Shown here: positions 45,234 to 56,528 of the stretch, piece after piece
Numbering within the stretch: the first letter of the stretch is position 1
Layout of the letters: the number at the start of each line of letters is the position of its first letter
Translations under genes and position numbers: made by a program
Notes under the pieces: model-generated
The model's input: the letters and a program-made list of their open reading frames with translations, nothing else
Databases searched by the model: none
Told to the model about the DNA's origin: nothing
Source: Trifolium pratense
Lineage: Eukaryota > Streptophyta > Magnoliopsida > Fabales > Fabaceae
DNA length: 64,000 bases
Direction of reading: 5' to 3'
Assembly (NCBI RefSeq): GCF_020283565.1
Contig: NC_060060.1
Coordinates: 45,124,015 to 45,188,014, forward strand

Positions 45234-45802
45234 AGGTCGCATTTCTTCCCCGTGCCAATTTCGGTGGATAAGTGGGAAAAAAAACTTTCACTTTAAATGG
45301 GCCCCGCAAATAGGCGGTGGGATTGGTCTCTTGGATTAGTCGGTCATAGGATCGGATACCAAGTTTTCAGAAAAAAAATTCTTTTTTTATTTGAAGTTAA
45401 CTCTCGGGTTGGTGGCAAAAGTTTGATAATTTATAGTTTGGCGGCCAAGTAAAATTCAGCTATGAAATTATCCCATTTAGTAATTGTCATCTATTTTCTC
45501 AAAGATTCATTCTTTGATAAAACTCATTAACTATTTGACTTCAATAACTTAATTTTAAGGCTTAATTGCATATTTGATCTCATATTTTACAAGATACTCG
45601 ATTTTGGCCCCTACTTTAAAATAAAACATTCTAGCCCCCTATTTTGAATTTGAATGTTTTTGCACTTTTGTCTCTCACCCTATTTTTTAACCCGTCAACA
45701 ACAAAAACGCTTATGTGACAATACTATGCGGCAAATAATAATTCCACGTCAGCAAATTTATTATTTTTAATAACAAATATAAGAATGATGGTAAGAATGA
45801 TG
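45234..45802. other. Transposon debris
   Basis: Contains 'ttggattagtcggtcatagg' (45333-45352), a word typical of plant transposon or LTR ends. It also contains a half MITE at 45560-45680 with the 'ggcttaattgcatatttgat' theme also seen at 55791. No gene. Confidence 0.4.
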
Positions 45803-47345
45803 CAGCTACTACATAGACAAACCCGACACCGACAATACCTAAAAGAGGTAAGAATGATGGTCGCATTGGTACTTATTTTTTTACCTAGAACAACTTCGGG
45901 AGCTCAGCCTACTTTAAAAAGTGTGATGCAGAGTAAAGAAGTGGTAGAAATGTGTGATCTTGTCATTGCGAAGTGGTTTATTGATGCATCTATTACTTTC
46001 AATGCTGCAAATTCCCCTTATTTTCAACCTGCAGTTGATGCTCTTTGTTGCATGGGTGTTGGATATAAAGTACCTACTATGCATGTGCTTCGTGGTAACT
46101 TGTTAAATAAGTGTGTTGCTGATGTGAAGAAACAGATAGAGGAATATCTTTCTTATTGGAAATATACGGGTTGTACTTTTATGGTAGATGGTTAGACTGA
46201 GCGATGAAGGAGAGCATGGGAAGCAGCTAGAAGCGCTCGCTTCTAGCCCATGAACTCTTATTCACGAATGAATTGGGAAAGCCAACACAAAGATAGGTTC
46301 TCTTGAAAGACATCATATGGCGTTAGTAGATTCAAAGCAGAACAACTTAGAAATGCTAACCTCTGACCCTATCCGCCGGTTTATGAACTCTAGTCTGTGT
46401 GAGCCGTTATTAAAACATTATAAAGTTGATGATTCCCACCAAGAATTTGATCGTCGGGTCGTGCTAATTCCATAGCTGATGTGCCATTACAGGGTTCTCT
46501 TATCAACTTTTTAGTTTATTGCCCCAAAGGAATTGTTTTAATAAAATCTGGTGATGCTTCTCAACATTCTAAAACTGCAGACATGTTTAAACTTTTCAAG
46601 GAAGTAGTGTTATATGTTGGCCCTGAAAATGTTGTTCAATTCGTCACAGATAATGCTGCGAATTATGTTGCTGTTGGAAAATGAGTTTTTGAAGTTGTAT
46701 TCGTCTCTTTGTGCAACACACTGTATTAATTTAATGTTGCAAGACATGGGGAAATTAGAGGAAGTAAAGGAGGCAGTGCCACATGCTTCAAAAATTACGA
46801 AATTCATACATAATAATTGTTTTCCATTGTATTTGATGAGACAAAACATAGGTGGAAGAGAAATACTTCGCCCTGCTCCAACTCGCATTGCCACTAATTT
46901 CATTGCCTTGCAAAGAATTTTGAATCAGAAAGATGCGTTGAGAACCATGACATCCAAAGAATGGACAACCATACATTATTCCAAAGAAGCCAAGGCAAAA
47001 CAATTTGTGGAACAAGTCTTAGACTCAATTTTGGTCTGCATGTGCTAACATAGTGAAACTCACATAACCACATGTACGTGTGTTGCGTATTGTTGATAGT
47101 GAAGAGAGCTATGTTATGGGTTAAATCCTTCATGTAGATTCGGTCCATAATATGAAAACCACGAGACCACCACATATGGCTTGTTGGATATCATTGAAAA
47201 GTATGCTCATGATAGTAGGGACCTTCAAACAAAATTAACAGTTGAGATGAAATCATTCAAAAATTGTGAAGGTAGTTTTGGGAGGAGAACAACCGTAAAA
47301 GATCGAACGGAAGTGTTGCCAGAAGATCGAACTGAATTGAAGATC
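45803..47345 (+). pseudogene. hAT transposase pseudogene, plus arm
   Basis: Remnant of a hAT-superfamily transposase of the DUF659 type. Recognisable blocks are 'SKEVVEMCDLVIAKWFIDAS', 'IEEYLSYWKYTGCTFMVDG', '[11 protein letters not shown]', 'QHSKTADMFKLFKEVVLYVG', 'VVQFVTDNAANYV' and 'THCINLMLQDMGKLEEVKEA'. The catalytic-core D in 'VDG' and the D of 'TDNAANY' are in the expected context. It is interrupted by a 260-bp insertion (46215-46473), a stop after 'MVDG', and frameshifts near 46660 and 47040. It lacks the BED finger and the C-terminal dimerisation domain. It is the mirror image of the arm at 47360-49002. Confidence 0.88.
46215..46473 (+). other. Insertion inside the hAT remnant with an unrecognised open frame
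   Basis: Absent from the mirror copy, where 'gatcgat' runs straight into 'acagtggaactctt'. From about 46271 it holds some 65 open codons, including 'MALVDSKQNNLEMLTSDPIR' and '[10 protein letters not shown]', ended by TAG at about 46472. An AG precedes the resumption of transposase homology. I do not recognise the peptide. It may be a captured exon or a piece of another transposon. Confidence 0.5.
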
Positions 47346-47359
47346 GAACAGCCGTGGAA

Positions 47360-49002
47360 GGGTTATCAACTAATTTTACCTGGCAACACTTCAGTTCGAT
47401 CTTCTACGGCTGTTAATTTTGTTTGAAGGTCCCTACTATCATGAGCATACTTTTCAATGACATCCAACAAGCCACATGTGGTGGTCTCGTAGTTTTCATA
47501 TTCTGGACTGAATCTAGATGAAGGATTTAACCAATAATCAGCAACATGACGATTTTTGCGAAGTTGTGCATCCCAACGGATATCCAAAATCTTCAAATAA
47601 GGCCCCACCATCAGCTTATTTCTTTTAAACCTCTTCTCAATCTCTTCTCTTGCTATATACATAGCTCGGTAGAGATATCCCATAGTAGGCTTATCTTCAC
47701 TATCAACAATACGCAACACACGTACATGAGGTTCTGTGATTTTCACCATGTCCACACATGTAAACCAAAATTTTGAGTCTAAGACTTGTTCCACAAATTG
47801 TTTTGCCTTGGCTTCTTTGGAATAATGTGTGGTTGTCCATTCTTTGGATGTTACCATGGTTCTCAAAATATCTTTCTTATTCAAAATACTTTGCAAGGCA
47901 ATGAAATTAATGGCAAAGCGATTTGGAGCAGGACGAATCTTCGTCCTGTGTTTTGCCTCATCAAATACAACGCAAAACAATGATTATATATGAATTTGGT
48001 AATTTTTGAAGCATGTGACACTGCCTCCTTTACTTCCTCTAATTTCCACATGCCTTGCAACATTAAATTAATATAGTGCGCTACACAAGGAGATCAATGC
48101 AACTTCGGAAACTCATTTTCAAACAATTTTTCAGCAGCAACATAATTCGCAGCATTATCTGTGACGAATTGAACAACATTTTCAGTGCCAACATATAATA
48201 CTACTTCCTTGAAAAGCTTAAACAACATGTCCGCAGTCTTAGAATGTTGAAAAGCATCAACAGATTTTATGAAAACAGTTCCTTCGGGGCAATAAACTAA
48301 AAAGTTGATAAGAGTTCCACTGTATCGATCAATCCAACCATCTGCCATAAGAGTACAACACATATCTTTCCAATAAGAACGATATTCCTCTATATGTTTC
48401 TTCGCACCAGCAACCCATTTATTTAACAAGTTACCACGAAGGGCATGCATAGTATGTACTTTATATCCAGCACCCATGCAATAAAGAGCATCAACTACAT
48501 GTTGAAAATAAGGGGAATTGCAGCATTAAAAGGAATAGATGCATCAATAAACCACTTGGCAACAGCAAGATCACACATTTCTACCACTTCTTTACTTTGT
48601 ATCGCACTTTTTAAAGTAGGTTGAGCTCCCGGAGTTGTTCTAGGTAAAAAATAAGTACCAATGAGACCATCATTCTTTCCTATTTTAGATGTTGTCGGTG
48701 CCGAGTTTGTCTCTGCAGTAGCTGCGACATTTTTAGCCACTTCTGAAGTTTTTCTTTTCTTGCTCTATTCATCATAATTTTGTTTCACCAGAAAACGAAC
48801 TTCTGCAGGCACATCCTTACAAATTTCAGTATTCTCAGTACATACACACAATAGACTTGTTCGGAAGCAGTTTACAATGTCCCCAAGTAATATCACTCTT
48901 CCTCCTAACATTCCTTTCAACTAAATTTGGAGCATAAGAAGCTTCGTGTGATTGTGGCACCGATGGTGGTTGTGATGATGGTGTTTCAGAAGATGATGTC
49001 AT
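47360..49002 (-). pseudogene. hAT transposase pseudogene, minus arm
   Basis: More complete than its mirror copy. It starts at the ATG at 49002 (MTSSSETPSSQPPSVPQSHE), then 'RNVRRKSDITWGHCK', the beginning of a BED zinc finger. The finger's Cys/His core is missing: the frame meets TGA after 'SIVCMY' and resumes at 'VPAEVRFLVKQN'. The DUF659 region is readable in two frames (48740-48094 and 47980-47366), with the markers '[20 protein letters not shown]', 'VTDNAANYVAA', 'DIRWDAQLRKNRHVADYWLN' and 'VIEKYAHDSRDLQTKL'. The C-terminal dimerisation domain is absent; the sequence turns round at the palindrome centre instead. Stops and frameshifts make it non-functional. Confidence 0.88.
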
Positions 49003-49879
49003 TTAACTAATTTAGAAAGTGCAAACACAAACCAAACAAAAAAAAAAAAGTAACAAGAAAGTAAGAAACAAAGCAACATTACAAATTAACATAGCATAAT
49101 AAATAGAAGAAAAACATGAAATTTTATACATGAAATAGAAGGATAAACATCACAAATTAACAGACATAAACAGAAGTTGGAACAAAAGCATAAATAGAAT
49201 TTTAGGTAAATTTTTCACTATAAGCTTAGTGATAACATGGTTTGAAACAATTAACCCATAACATTACCAAAAATTCCTTTACAAATACCTAGAAGGTTAA
49301 CAATTGTGGAAATAGAGAGGAATGCAGAAGATGAACCCAGATGGGTAATAAGAATCACTAATCGTATTTTCAATATGAAACACGTAGAGGGAAAGATCCA
49401 AATATGAAATAACAAGAAATTGGAAACAAATGAGAAGCAATGAGGATAGAGCTTACTTGAAAGCTTCGTGAGAGAGATGACGAACGAAGATGGAGACAGC
49501 GAACGGCGACGGGACTGAGATGCAGGGGACGGCGATGGTGTGCTAGGGTTCAACACTTCAACCTTTCTATTATTTGCTTCGTGTAATCTGTTTCTTTTGT
49601 AAGCTTCTTCTTTTTTTTAAAAAAAAAAAATTAATAATAATAAGTTAATAACAAAATGACGTTTTGTCCAACAAAAAAAAAAAACAAAACGTCGTTTTGG
49701 GTGGGAAATAAAAAATGTGTGCAATCGATCGAACCGGCGATTTGGCGAACTGGCCGGTTCACCGGTTTTGAGCGGTTCCCACCGATCTAACAGCTTATCC
49801 GATCCAACGTTTGAACCAGACCAGACCCCCTCCGGTTCCAGGTTTGACCGGCCCATCCGGTCCGGTTTTTAAAACACTG
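49003..49879 (-). mobile_element. 5' leader and terminal region of the hAT element
   Basis: On the minus strand the terminus reads CAGTGTTTTAAAAACCGGAC, as in known plant hAT ends. It is followed by clustered 'ccggtt/accgg' subterminal motifs (49729-49870), a (T)n/(A)n stretch, and a C-rich leader 'ccatcgccgtcccctgcatc' with a possible donor ('caag|gtaa'-like, 'tcaagtaagc') at about 49452-49461. The ATG of the transposase is at 49002. The 101-codon frame at 49251-49556 lies in this leader and is not regarded as a gene. Confidence 0.55.
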
Positions 49880-51800
49880 CTCATAAGACTTGACTTAGAA
49901 ATTCACATACAAATGCATGACTTGAAACAACAGATGGGCAAACAAGTTGTTCGTGAAGAATCTCTTAAGAATCCAGGACAACGAAGTAGACTGTTTGATC
50001 TTAAAGACGTTTGTAGTATATTGAAAAATAATAGAGTAAGAGAATGATACCCTGACTTTCCTTGCTAATAACATGTTTCTATACAGAAAATGCAACAATA
50101 CTACAGAAATACAAACATTGATTTTTTATATTATTTTTCAAGGAACTGAGATTGTTGAAGTCATATTTTTTTTATGCTACTGAATATACACATAAATTTA
50201 AGCTCAAAAGCATTTGAAAAGATGTCAAACCTAAGGTTACTTGCTTTTCAGGACCGCAAGGGAATTAAATCTGTAAGCCTTACTAGTGGTCTTGACTTAT
50301 TGCCAGAAAATTTGAGATATTTTTTGTGGGATGGATATCCGTGGAAGTCTCTACCTCCAACCTTTTGTCCTGAAATGCTAATAGAGTTTCCAAATGTGTC
50401 TGGTTCGTCGAATGTAAAATATGTAAAACTTAGTGGTTGTTTAAGCTTGCCTGAAGTTGATTCATCAATTTTTCTTCTCCAAAAGCTTGAAAGTTTAATC
50501 ATGAATGGATGCACATTGCTTAAGAGCCTTTCCAGTAACACTTGTTCACCAGCCCTCTCCGAATTTATTGCCACAAATTGCATCAATCTCCAAGAGGTCA
50601 CTGTCACATTTGCTTCAGTTGATAGTTTATTTTTGGGTTTAGCAGAGTGCGGTGCAAATAAATAAACTTCATCATCAATATTGCATACAAAAAATCTCGG
50701 AATCTTTTTTTTTTCCCTATGAGTGAAAGTCTTGTAGATCTTCCTGCAAACTTTGCCAATACTATTTGGCTTGTGAATCCACTGAAAGGTGAACGTGACA
50801 CTTCCATCACCTTACATAAAGTACTTCATAGTCCTGTCTTCCTGAGTGTAAAACACTTAATCTTTGGTACTGATATTCCAATCTTGTCTGAAATCCCAGC
50901 CAATATTTCCGTACTATCGTCATTAGAGTCTTTAACACTATCGTCCCAGACAAGCTTGCCTGAAACCATTATGCATCTTCCCAGATTTAAATGTCTATAT
51001 GTTTACAATTGTAAAATGCTTCAATCTATTCCGGCACTTTCACAGTTCATTCCATATTTTGTTATCAGTAATTGTGAATCTTTTGAGAAAGTAACGAGTT
51101 CAATGAATGAACCATCGGACAAAGCCAAGTGTGGTTTTCTGCTCCTTATAACTGCATAAAATTGGAAGGACATTCATATAGAACAGTTTTGAAAGATTCT
51201 ATTGATGGGATTGAACTACGAGCAAGACTAAATTCAGAAAATGCATCTTTAGATGATGATGATGATGATGATATTAGTTGGTACTTGTTACCTGCTATGC
51301 CTGTCAGAAAATATTGGTTTCATTACCCTTCTACACAAGTTTCTGTCACTCTGGAGCTTCCTCCTTATTTGCTCAGTTTTTCCTACTACTTGCTTCTTTC
51401 TCAAGGCCATATGGGATATGGTGTAGGTTTCTCAAGTTTGTTAAAAAATAAAACAAGTTTCGCAAGAGCTAACATCTTCAGTTTGATATGGCCGAATAAA
51501 GTTAGTCAATCCACATGATGTCAAATCATGTGTTTTTATGGTATGATCCAGCAAGTTGCAAGCAGATAATGGAAGCAGTTGAAGAAATAAAAGCCATTAA
51601 TGATGTGAACAGCACCAGTTATAATCCAAAGCTAACATTTAGATTCTTCAATGATGAAACCCTTTACGATGAAGTAGCGATAAAAGAGTGTGGGTTTCAC
51701 TGGATATATCAACTTGTGATTCATAAAATATATTATTTTGTGCATGTAATTAATCTAATTTTGTTGTACTATCACTATCAGACTATGGATAAATGAAGGA
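49880..51800 (+). pseudogene. TIR-NBS-LRR (TNL) resistance gene, C-terminal half
   Basis: Remnant of an intracellular immune receptor. It begins inside the NB-ARC domain with the MHD motif ('IQMHDLKQQMGKQVVREES') and 'NPGQRSRLFDLKDVCSILKN'. The donor site at 50035 looks damaged: one G of the expected AGAG|GTAAG is missing. After an AG at 50142 comes 'GTEIVEVIFF', a frameshift in an eight-T run, and then LRRs ('KAFEKMSNLRLLAFQD', 'LPENLRYFLWDGYPWKSLP', 'CLSLPEVDSSIF'). Further frameshifts are near 50665, 50710 and 51130. The post-LRR (C-JID) region follows ('LEGHSYRTVLKDSIDGIELR', 'DDISWYLLPAMPVRKYWFHY', 'EIKAINDVNSTSYNPKLTFR'). TIR domain and P-loop are missing; the hAT terminus abuts the break. 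Confidence 0.88.
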
Positions 51801-52158
51801 TTGAAAAAAGAGCATCCACAAAAAAACTTTCAGATAAGGTGACCAATTCAATGACCATATTCAAAGCAATACTAAACTAATGATAGATAGAAAAGGTGAA
51901 AAACTTTATCATGAAAAATACTGAACTCAATGAGCTAAATATCCATAATTGCAAAGGGACGGTCTAATTCACTTCATGACCAGGGAGTTGCTAATATAAT
52001 CTCCATCTGAAAATATCAAACAACTAAGGGGAAAAAAGAAGAAAATGATGAAGGAAAATGATCTGCATTTTTCTTAAGTCTTCAAATATAAACAGAAATT
52101 AGACTAAGTTTTAAGGATATTGTATGTGAAATTCAAGGACTATAGAGAAAAATGTAAC
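51801..52158. other. Intergenic; missing second exon of the dynein fragment not found here
   Basis: Searched by eye on the minus strand for the conserved second exon of LC8 (W-C-VG-FG-F motif) without success. No gene. Confidence 0.4.
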
Positions 52159-52296
52159 CTTTTTTATGTGGGCTGCAATATATTTGCAATCAAGAACATC
52201 AAATAGATCAAGAGCTTCAGAAGCATAAGCCATGGCTTGAATCTGCATCTTAGATGGCATGTCAGTATCTTCTATCATAGCTTTACCGTCCAATAT
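52159..52296 (-). pseudogene. Dynein light chain (LC8) first-exon fragment
   Basis: Codes for 'ILDGKAMIEDTDMPSKMQIQ', 'AMAYASEALDLFDVLDCKYI' and 'AAHIKK', ending at a good GT donor (52158-52157). This is the first exon of a plant LC8-type dynein light chain, whose usual start is M-L-E-G-K-A. Here the initiator is ATA (52294-52296), so the start is lost. The second exon, with the dimer interface and cargo groove, is absent. The surrounding 112-codon frame (52111-52449) is only a carrier. Probably a dispersed gene fragment, although similarity to intact LC8 is high. Confidence 0.75.
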
Positions 52297-52299
52297 CTT

Positions 52300-53197
52300 T
52301 GAAGTTACTGTTAAAACCATATCTCTAAGGTCAGAAAAGAGATCTATGCATTGATATATAAATTTTCTATTTTGTTGTCTAAAGAGAAAGAATTGAAAGA
52401 TTAGACAGACCAAAAAAAGAACTGTAAGGTTAGAAAATATCAAGCACAAAATGGAACTAAATCCTCAACCAACTAGAGGAATAACAATATTCAGATAATC
52501 CATATTGTGTATGAAAATGAACCGCAGTCATGCACCCTATACCAGATAGTAACAAAATAAGAAAGTGATTAGACCCATGACAGTGACACAAAAACTTGTA
52601 CCACTCAACAACAGCAATTTGTGCAAGTCTAACACAGGACACATGAACTGTATCACACACAACAAACATCAGCCAAAGATGAGAAATACTACAAGACAGA
52701 CATGGTATCAACAAACGATAGAACAACCAAAAAAAGTAATATCAAATCATGCTAGCTTATATTCTCCTTCCATATGTCCTTTGGAAAAATGTTGGTCCAT
52801 CTGTCAAGAACCCTGCAGGGTGAGAGCGAACATTACAAACCCCATTCAAAATTTACATTAATTTCAGCTTAGTTTGTGATTTGCAACTCAAAGAATGACC
52901 AATGAGTGAAACAAATCCTTACAACTGTATGAAGAAAATGAACAGTACATTGGAAAGAAAAATATGATTATGTCAAGAATAAAATAACATCAACCAATTG
53001 TATCATTATAATAGCAAAATCAACATAGTTTTTATTTGATGTCATGTGTTTTTATGTTGATCATTGTGTGGTCGATCATCCTTTGTATATGTAACTATTA
53101 AGTAAATATTTAAACGAATAACAAAGATTAGACCATTGTCATCAAAATTCAAAGTAGCCTAATAAGTTGCAAGAAATCATCTTAACTAGTCTTTCTC
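52300..53197. other. Intergenic and 3' flank of the RFL gene at 53198
   Basis: No gene. From 52886 it is collinear with the 3' flanks of the RFL gene at 31218 and of the ghost locus at 58085. Confidence 0.5.
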
Positions 53198-54826
53198 TTA
53201 GAATAGACCTTTAGCAATCATTTCACGTAGAAGTTTCTCTGCCATTTCATTCTTATCATTTTCAAAGAATGAGTGAATAATTGTTTCATAAGTTACAGCA
53301 TCAGGAATGCATCCATTGTCTTCCATTTTTGACAGCAGGGCCTCAGCTTCAACAAGCAAGCCCTCTAGACAAAGACCATTGATCATAATATTATATGTCC
53401 AAACTGTTACCTTATAGCCTTTAGTCAAAAGATCCTGAAAAATCCCTTGTGCGTCCTGAAGTCTCCCTTCCTTGCATAGTCCATCAATAAGTATATTGTA
53501 TGTGCGCATATTTGGTTGAATGCCTTGGATTTTAATTTTCTTGACCAATGTAATTGCCCTGTCAACATCACGGTTTTTACATAGAACATGTAATAAGGAA
53601 TTGTAAGTGATTACATCAGCAGGTTGACCTCTATCATGCATTTGATCAAAAAGTTCCCATGCATGAGAGATTCTCCCTGATTTGCACAAACCATCAATAA
53701 GAGAACTGTAAGTTACTGTATTAGGAATAATCTTCTTGTCTTGCATTTCTTTAAATAGATTCATGGCTTCATCCATCATTTTAATTTTACACAGCCCATT
53801 AATCACGACACTATAGCAATGAACATTGGGCATCACTCCTCTTTGGGCCATAGTGTTAAATATATCTTTGGCCTTATTCACTTCATTGATTAGGCAATAC
53901 CCATCCATTAATGAACTGTATGTAGCAACATTAGGTTCCACGCCTGCTTTCATCATCACAGCTATCACATTTTTAGCTTGTTTCACCTTTCCTTCTTTAC
54001 ATAGAGCATCGACCAGTGTAGTAAAAGTATAAACACCTGGGTTGAGGTTTTTCAATGGCATTTCATGGAACAAATCAAATGCTTCTTTCAATTGACCAAC
54101 AATGCAAAATCCATATATTAGAGAAGTGTAAGTGAAAACATTAGGAGAAATATTCTTTGCAATCATTTCAGAATATAAATCGTAAGCATCTCTTATAAGC
54201 TTATCTTTACACAGGCTGTCAATAATTGTGGTGTATATTACCACATTAGGCTTGACCAATTTCCCTTCAATTTGTCTTAGAACTTGCAAGGCGGCTCTTG
54301 TTTCCCCAATTTTACAGAGTCCATTGATCAAGGTCCCGTAGCTAACTTGATCGAGGTGAAATCCATGTGCAAGCACATGGTCGTGAAAATGCAGAGCTTC
54401 TTTCACCTTATCGTTGAAACACAGACCTTTGATAAGAGTATTTAAGGTTATGACATTGGGCTGATAACCCAACTTGAGAATCTTAGCTAATATAGAAAAG
54501 GCAAAAGACATTTGACGAAGGTGGCAGTAACAATTGATCAATATATTGAAAGTAACAACATTAGGCATAATTCCATTGAATTGTAATTGGTTAGAAAGGG
54601 AAATAGCAGTGGGGTAATGTTTCGTCTTAACAAGATAAGTTAAAATCTTGTTAAATTGTACGATGGATGGGGTTGGATTCATACGAAGCATGCTATGGAA
54701 TGAAGAAACAGCATTATCAACATTGTTATTAACATGAAATGGAGAGTGAGAGTAAAATCGCCTTAAGTAAGAAATGGGAGACGAAGAAGAAGAAGAAGAT
54801 CGAAAGGTGAACCTTAAGAATGACAT
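53198..54826 (-). CDS. RFL-type P-class PPR protein
   Basis: Intronless 542-residue RFL protein. The first ATG gives MSFLRFTFRSSSSSSSP, a Ser/Arg-rich presequence for mitochondria; twelve further codons upstream depend on TTG. Fourteen repeats run from residue 55: 'IVQFNKILTYLV' first, 'VVTFNILINCYCH' second, 'QVSYGTLINGLCK' fourth, and a terminal 33-residue repeat ending 'REMIAKGLF'. No editing domains. The 5/35 pairs read NN, NN, ND, GN, TN, TG, TN, SN, SN, SD, NN, NT, ND. With the published P-repeat code this suggests an RNA of the form 5'-YYUnAnAAAGYnU-3'. Paralog at 59705, nearly identical outside specificity positions. Telo-box 38 bp before the ATG. Confidence 0.93.
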   Translation of the reverse strand: MSFLRFTFRSSSSSSSPISYLRRFYSHSPFHVNNNVDNAVSSFHSMLRMNPTPSIVQFNKILTYLVKTKHYPTAISLSNQLQFNGIMPNVVTFNILINCYCHLRQMSFAFSILAKILKLGYQPNVITLNTLIKGLCFNDKVKEALHFHDHVLAHGFHLDQVSYGTLINGLCKIGETRAALQVLRQIEGKLVKPNVVIYTTIIDSLCKDKLIRDAYDLYSEMIAKNISPNVFTYTSLIYGFCIVGQLKEAFDLFHEMPLKNLNPGVYTFTTLVDALCKEGKVKQAKNVIAVMMKAGVEPNVATYSSLMDGYCLINEVNKAKDIFNTMAQRGVMPNVHCYSVVINGLCKIKMMDEAMNLFKEMQDKKIIPNTVTYSSLIDGLCKSGRISHAWELFDQMHDRGQPADVITYNSLLHVLCKNRDVDRAITLVKKIKIQGIQPNMRTYNILIDGLCKEGRLQDAQGIFQDLLTKGYKVTVWTYNIMINGLCLEGLLVEAEALLSKMEDNGCIPDAVTYETIIHSFFENDKNEMAEKLLREMIAKGLF

Positions 54827-54863
54827 TTGAGCGATGATGGAGAGGAACAAACGGAGCTTCAAT

Positions 54864-54872
54864 TTAGGGTTT
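54864..54872 (-). promoter_or_regulatory. Telo-box upstream of RFL gene
   Basis: AAACCCTAA on the coding strand, 38 bp before the ATG of the gene at 53198. The context 'gaaaatgaaaccctaaattg' is identical at 61374-61382. Confidence 0.5.
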
Positions 54873-55015
54873 CATTTTCAATTGGAATGGAGTACACACT
54901 GTTTAGAGACTTGTTAAATTTAATTGAAACTGAAATATTATATTTTCAATGCATAAGTTACCTTTTATTTTTTGTCAAAAAAAACCAAGTTACTTTTTTT
55001 TTTTTTTACCTTTAA

Positions 55016-55790
55016 TGTTTCAATTCTTTCTGTTTCCTTTATTATTATATAGTTTTTGGAATATAAATGTAAAAGTGAGACATTAAATGTAACAAAAAAA
55101 ATGAGACATTAAATGAGTCCAAATATCATTTATACACCAAAAAAAATTTAAAAACTATGATAATGAAAGAAATAGAAACAATAGAAAATGGAGATGATCC
55201 GAACTGGTAAGCATTTATAAATTGTTGAAAAATAGAAAAAATAATTAGAAAAGCTAATGTATATTAGAAAATTCAAAGAGAGTATCTTTAAAGGATTAAT
55301 CTAGCGATAAAAAGATATAAGTCTTGAATTCGAGAGGTTCTGATTTCAAGCTCCACTAGTGTTTTTAGAGGGAGGTAAATATGTAAAAAAATTTGTAAGC
55401 ATTTTTAAGCCTTAGATATTTCCTACTTTGTACTTGGACACTATCCCCCAATGGCGGAGCTAGACTAAATTGTTGGGGAGGGCTGCAATGGAGCATGAAT
55501 TTTTTTTTTCTTCTATCATGGGCTAAAAATACATAAATTGTTAATTTTTGTGAGTCTTAATAACATGTCAAATATAATAAATGATTTTAAATTTTTATAC
55601 ATTTTACATGAATTATATATGATATAAATTTTCAATTTGAATGATAAATTTTATACTCGTTAAAACATATCACCGTAAGCTTAGCTCAATGGTAAGGACA
55701 TCGATAAAAAAGTAAATTTTGTACTTATTATAACATCACTATGAATCCCACAATTTGATTTCTCTAATATTATATATGTTGAAAATTTAT
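55016..55790. other. Intergenic with SINE-like debris
   Basis: A box-like 'ggattaatctagcgataaaa' (55299) with 'ttgaattcgagaggttctga' (55325), and 'taagcttagctcaatggtaa' (55676), are degenerate Pol III-type words of old SINEs. No gene. Confidence 0.4.
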
Positions 55791-56116
55791 AGGCTTAACT
55801 ATACATTTGATCCCTTACGTTTATTTTAGGTTTCAATTTGGTCTCTTACGTTTAAAAAGTATCAATTTTGCCCCTTACGTTTATTTTAGGTTTCAAGTTA
55901 GTCATTTCCATTAGTTTTGCCACTAACACCGTTTGAACAGTGCACGTGTCGGTGTGTCCAAGTGTCACGTGTCAGTCCACATATGCAAATTGGCTGCCAC
56001 TTGTGACAAAATTGACGGAAATGACTAACTTGAAACTTAAAATAAACGTAAGGGACTAAATTGATACTTTTAAAACGTAAGGGACCAAATTGAAATCTAA
56101 AATAAACCTAAATGTA
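55791..56116. mobile_element. Mutator-like MITE with long inverted arms
   Basis: Left arm 'tgatcccttacgtttatttt' plus 'ggtttcaatttggtctctta' is mirrored on the right by 'cgtaagggaccaaattgaaa' and 'tctaaaataaacct'. The arms are about 130 bp and the centre is near 55945 with 'cacgtgtc' words. Non-coding. A single-arm fragment is at 28466-28545. Confidence 0.75.
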
Positions 56117-56520
56117 TTTATATATATTCTTGATCACAATTTGTGGTGGCAACATACATAGTAATCATTTTTAGGAAACAAAAAAGTTATACTTTTTTTA
56201 AGCAAAAATTTATTTATACTTCCTTGTTAAAATGTCTAAAATATATTTTTATTTCTCTAATATTTTATAGATATATTGACCAGTCTTTTTTTAAAAAAAA
56301 ATTGGCAACAAGTATATCATTATGGTTTGTGGTGTTAATCAACATGACAATTTCTTTTGAAAAAATTCAACTAAAAATCAAAATAGTAGCCCCAAATAAT
56401 CGAACTTGGGAGACTATAATCACCAAAGCTTTGCTTACTTCATGTCTTTGTTTTTCCTCTTATAAGTTATAATAAGGTTGTTTATCAACTACGTATTTAT
56501 ATGCAGACTTGTTTTTCTGC
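56117..56520. other. Intergenic, nothing recognised
   Basis: A 109-codon plus frame (56143-56472) is AT-rich, Lys/Ile/Phe-rich and has no domain; it is not called as a gene. Confidence 0.4.
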
Positions 56521-56528
56521 ATCATTGC

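Noticed and set aside
46610..47175. Minus-strand frames over the plus hAT arm and plus-strand frames 47546-47983 over the minus arm
   Set aside because: Antisense shadows of the transposase remnants.
50248..50607. 119-codon minus frame antisense to the TNL remnant
   Set aside because: Antisense of LRR codons, no domain.
56143..56472. 109-codon plus frame
   Set aside because: Low-complexity Lys/Ile/Phe composition in AT-rich DNA, no domain or conservation.
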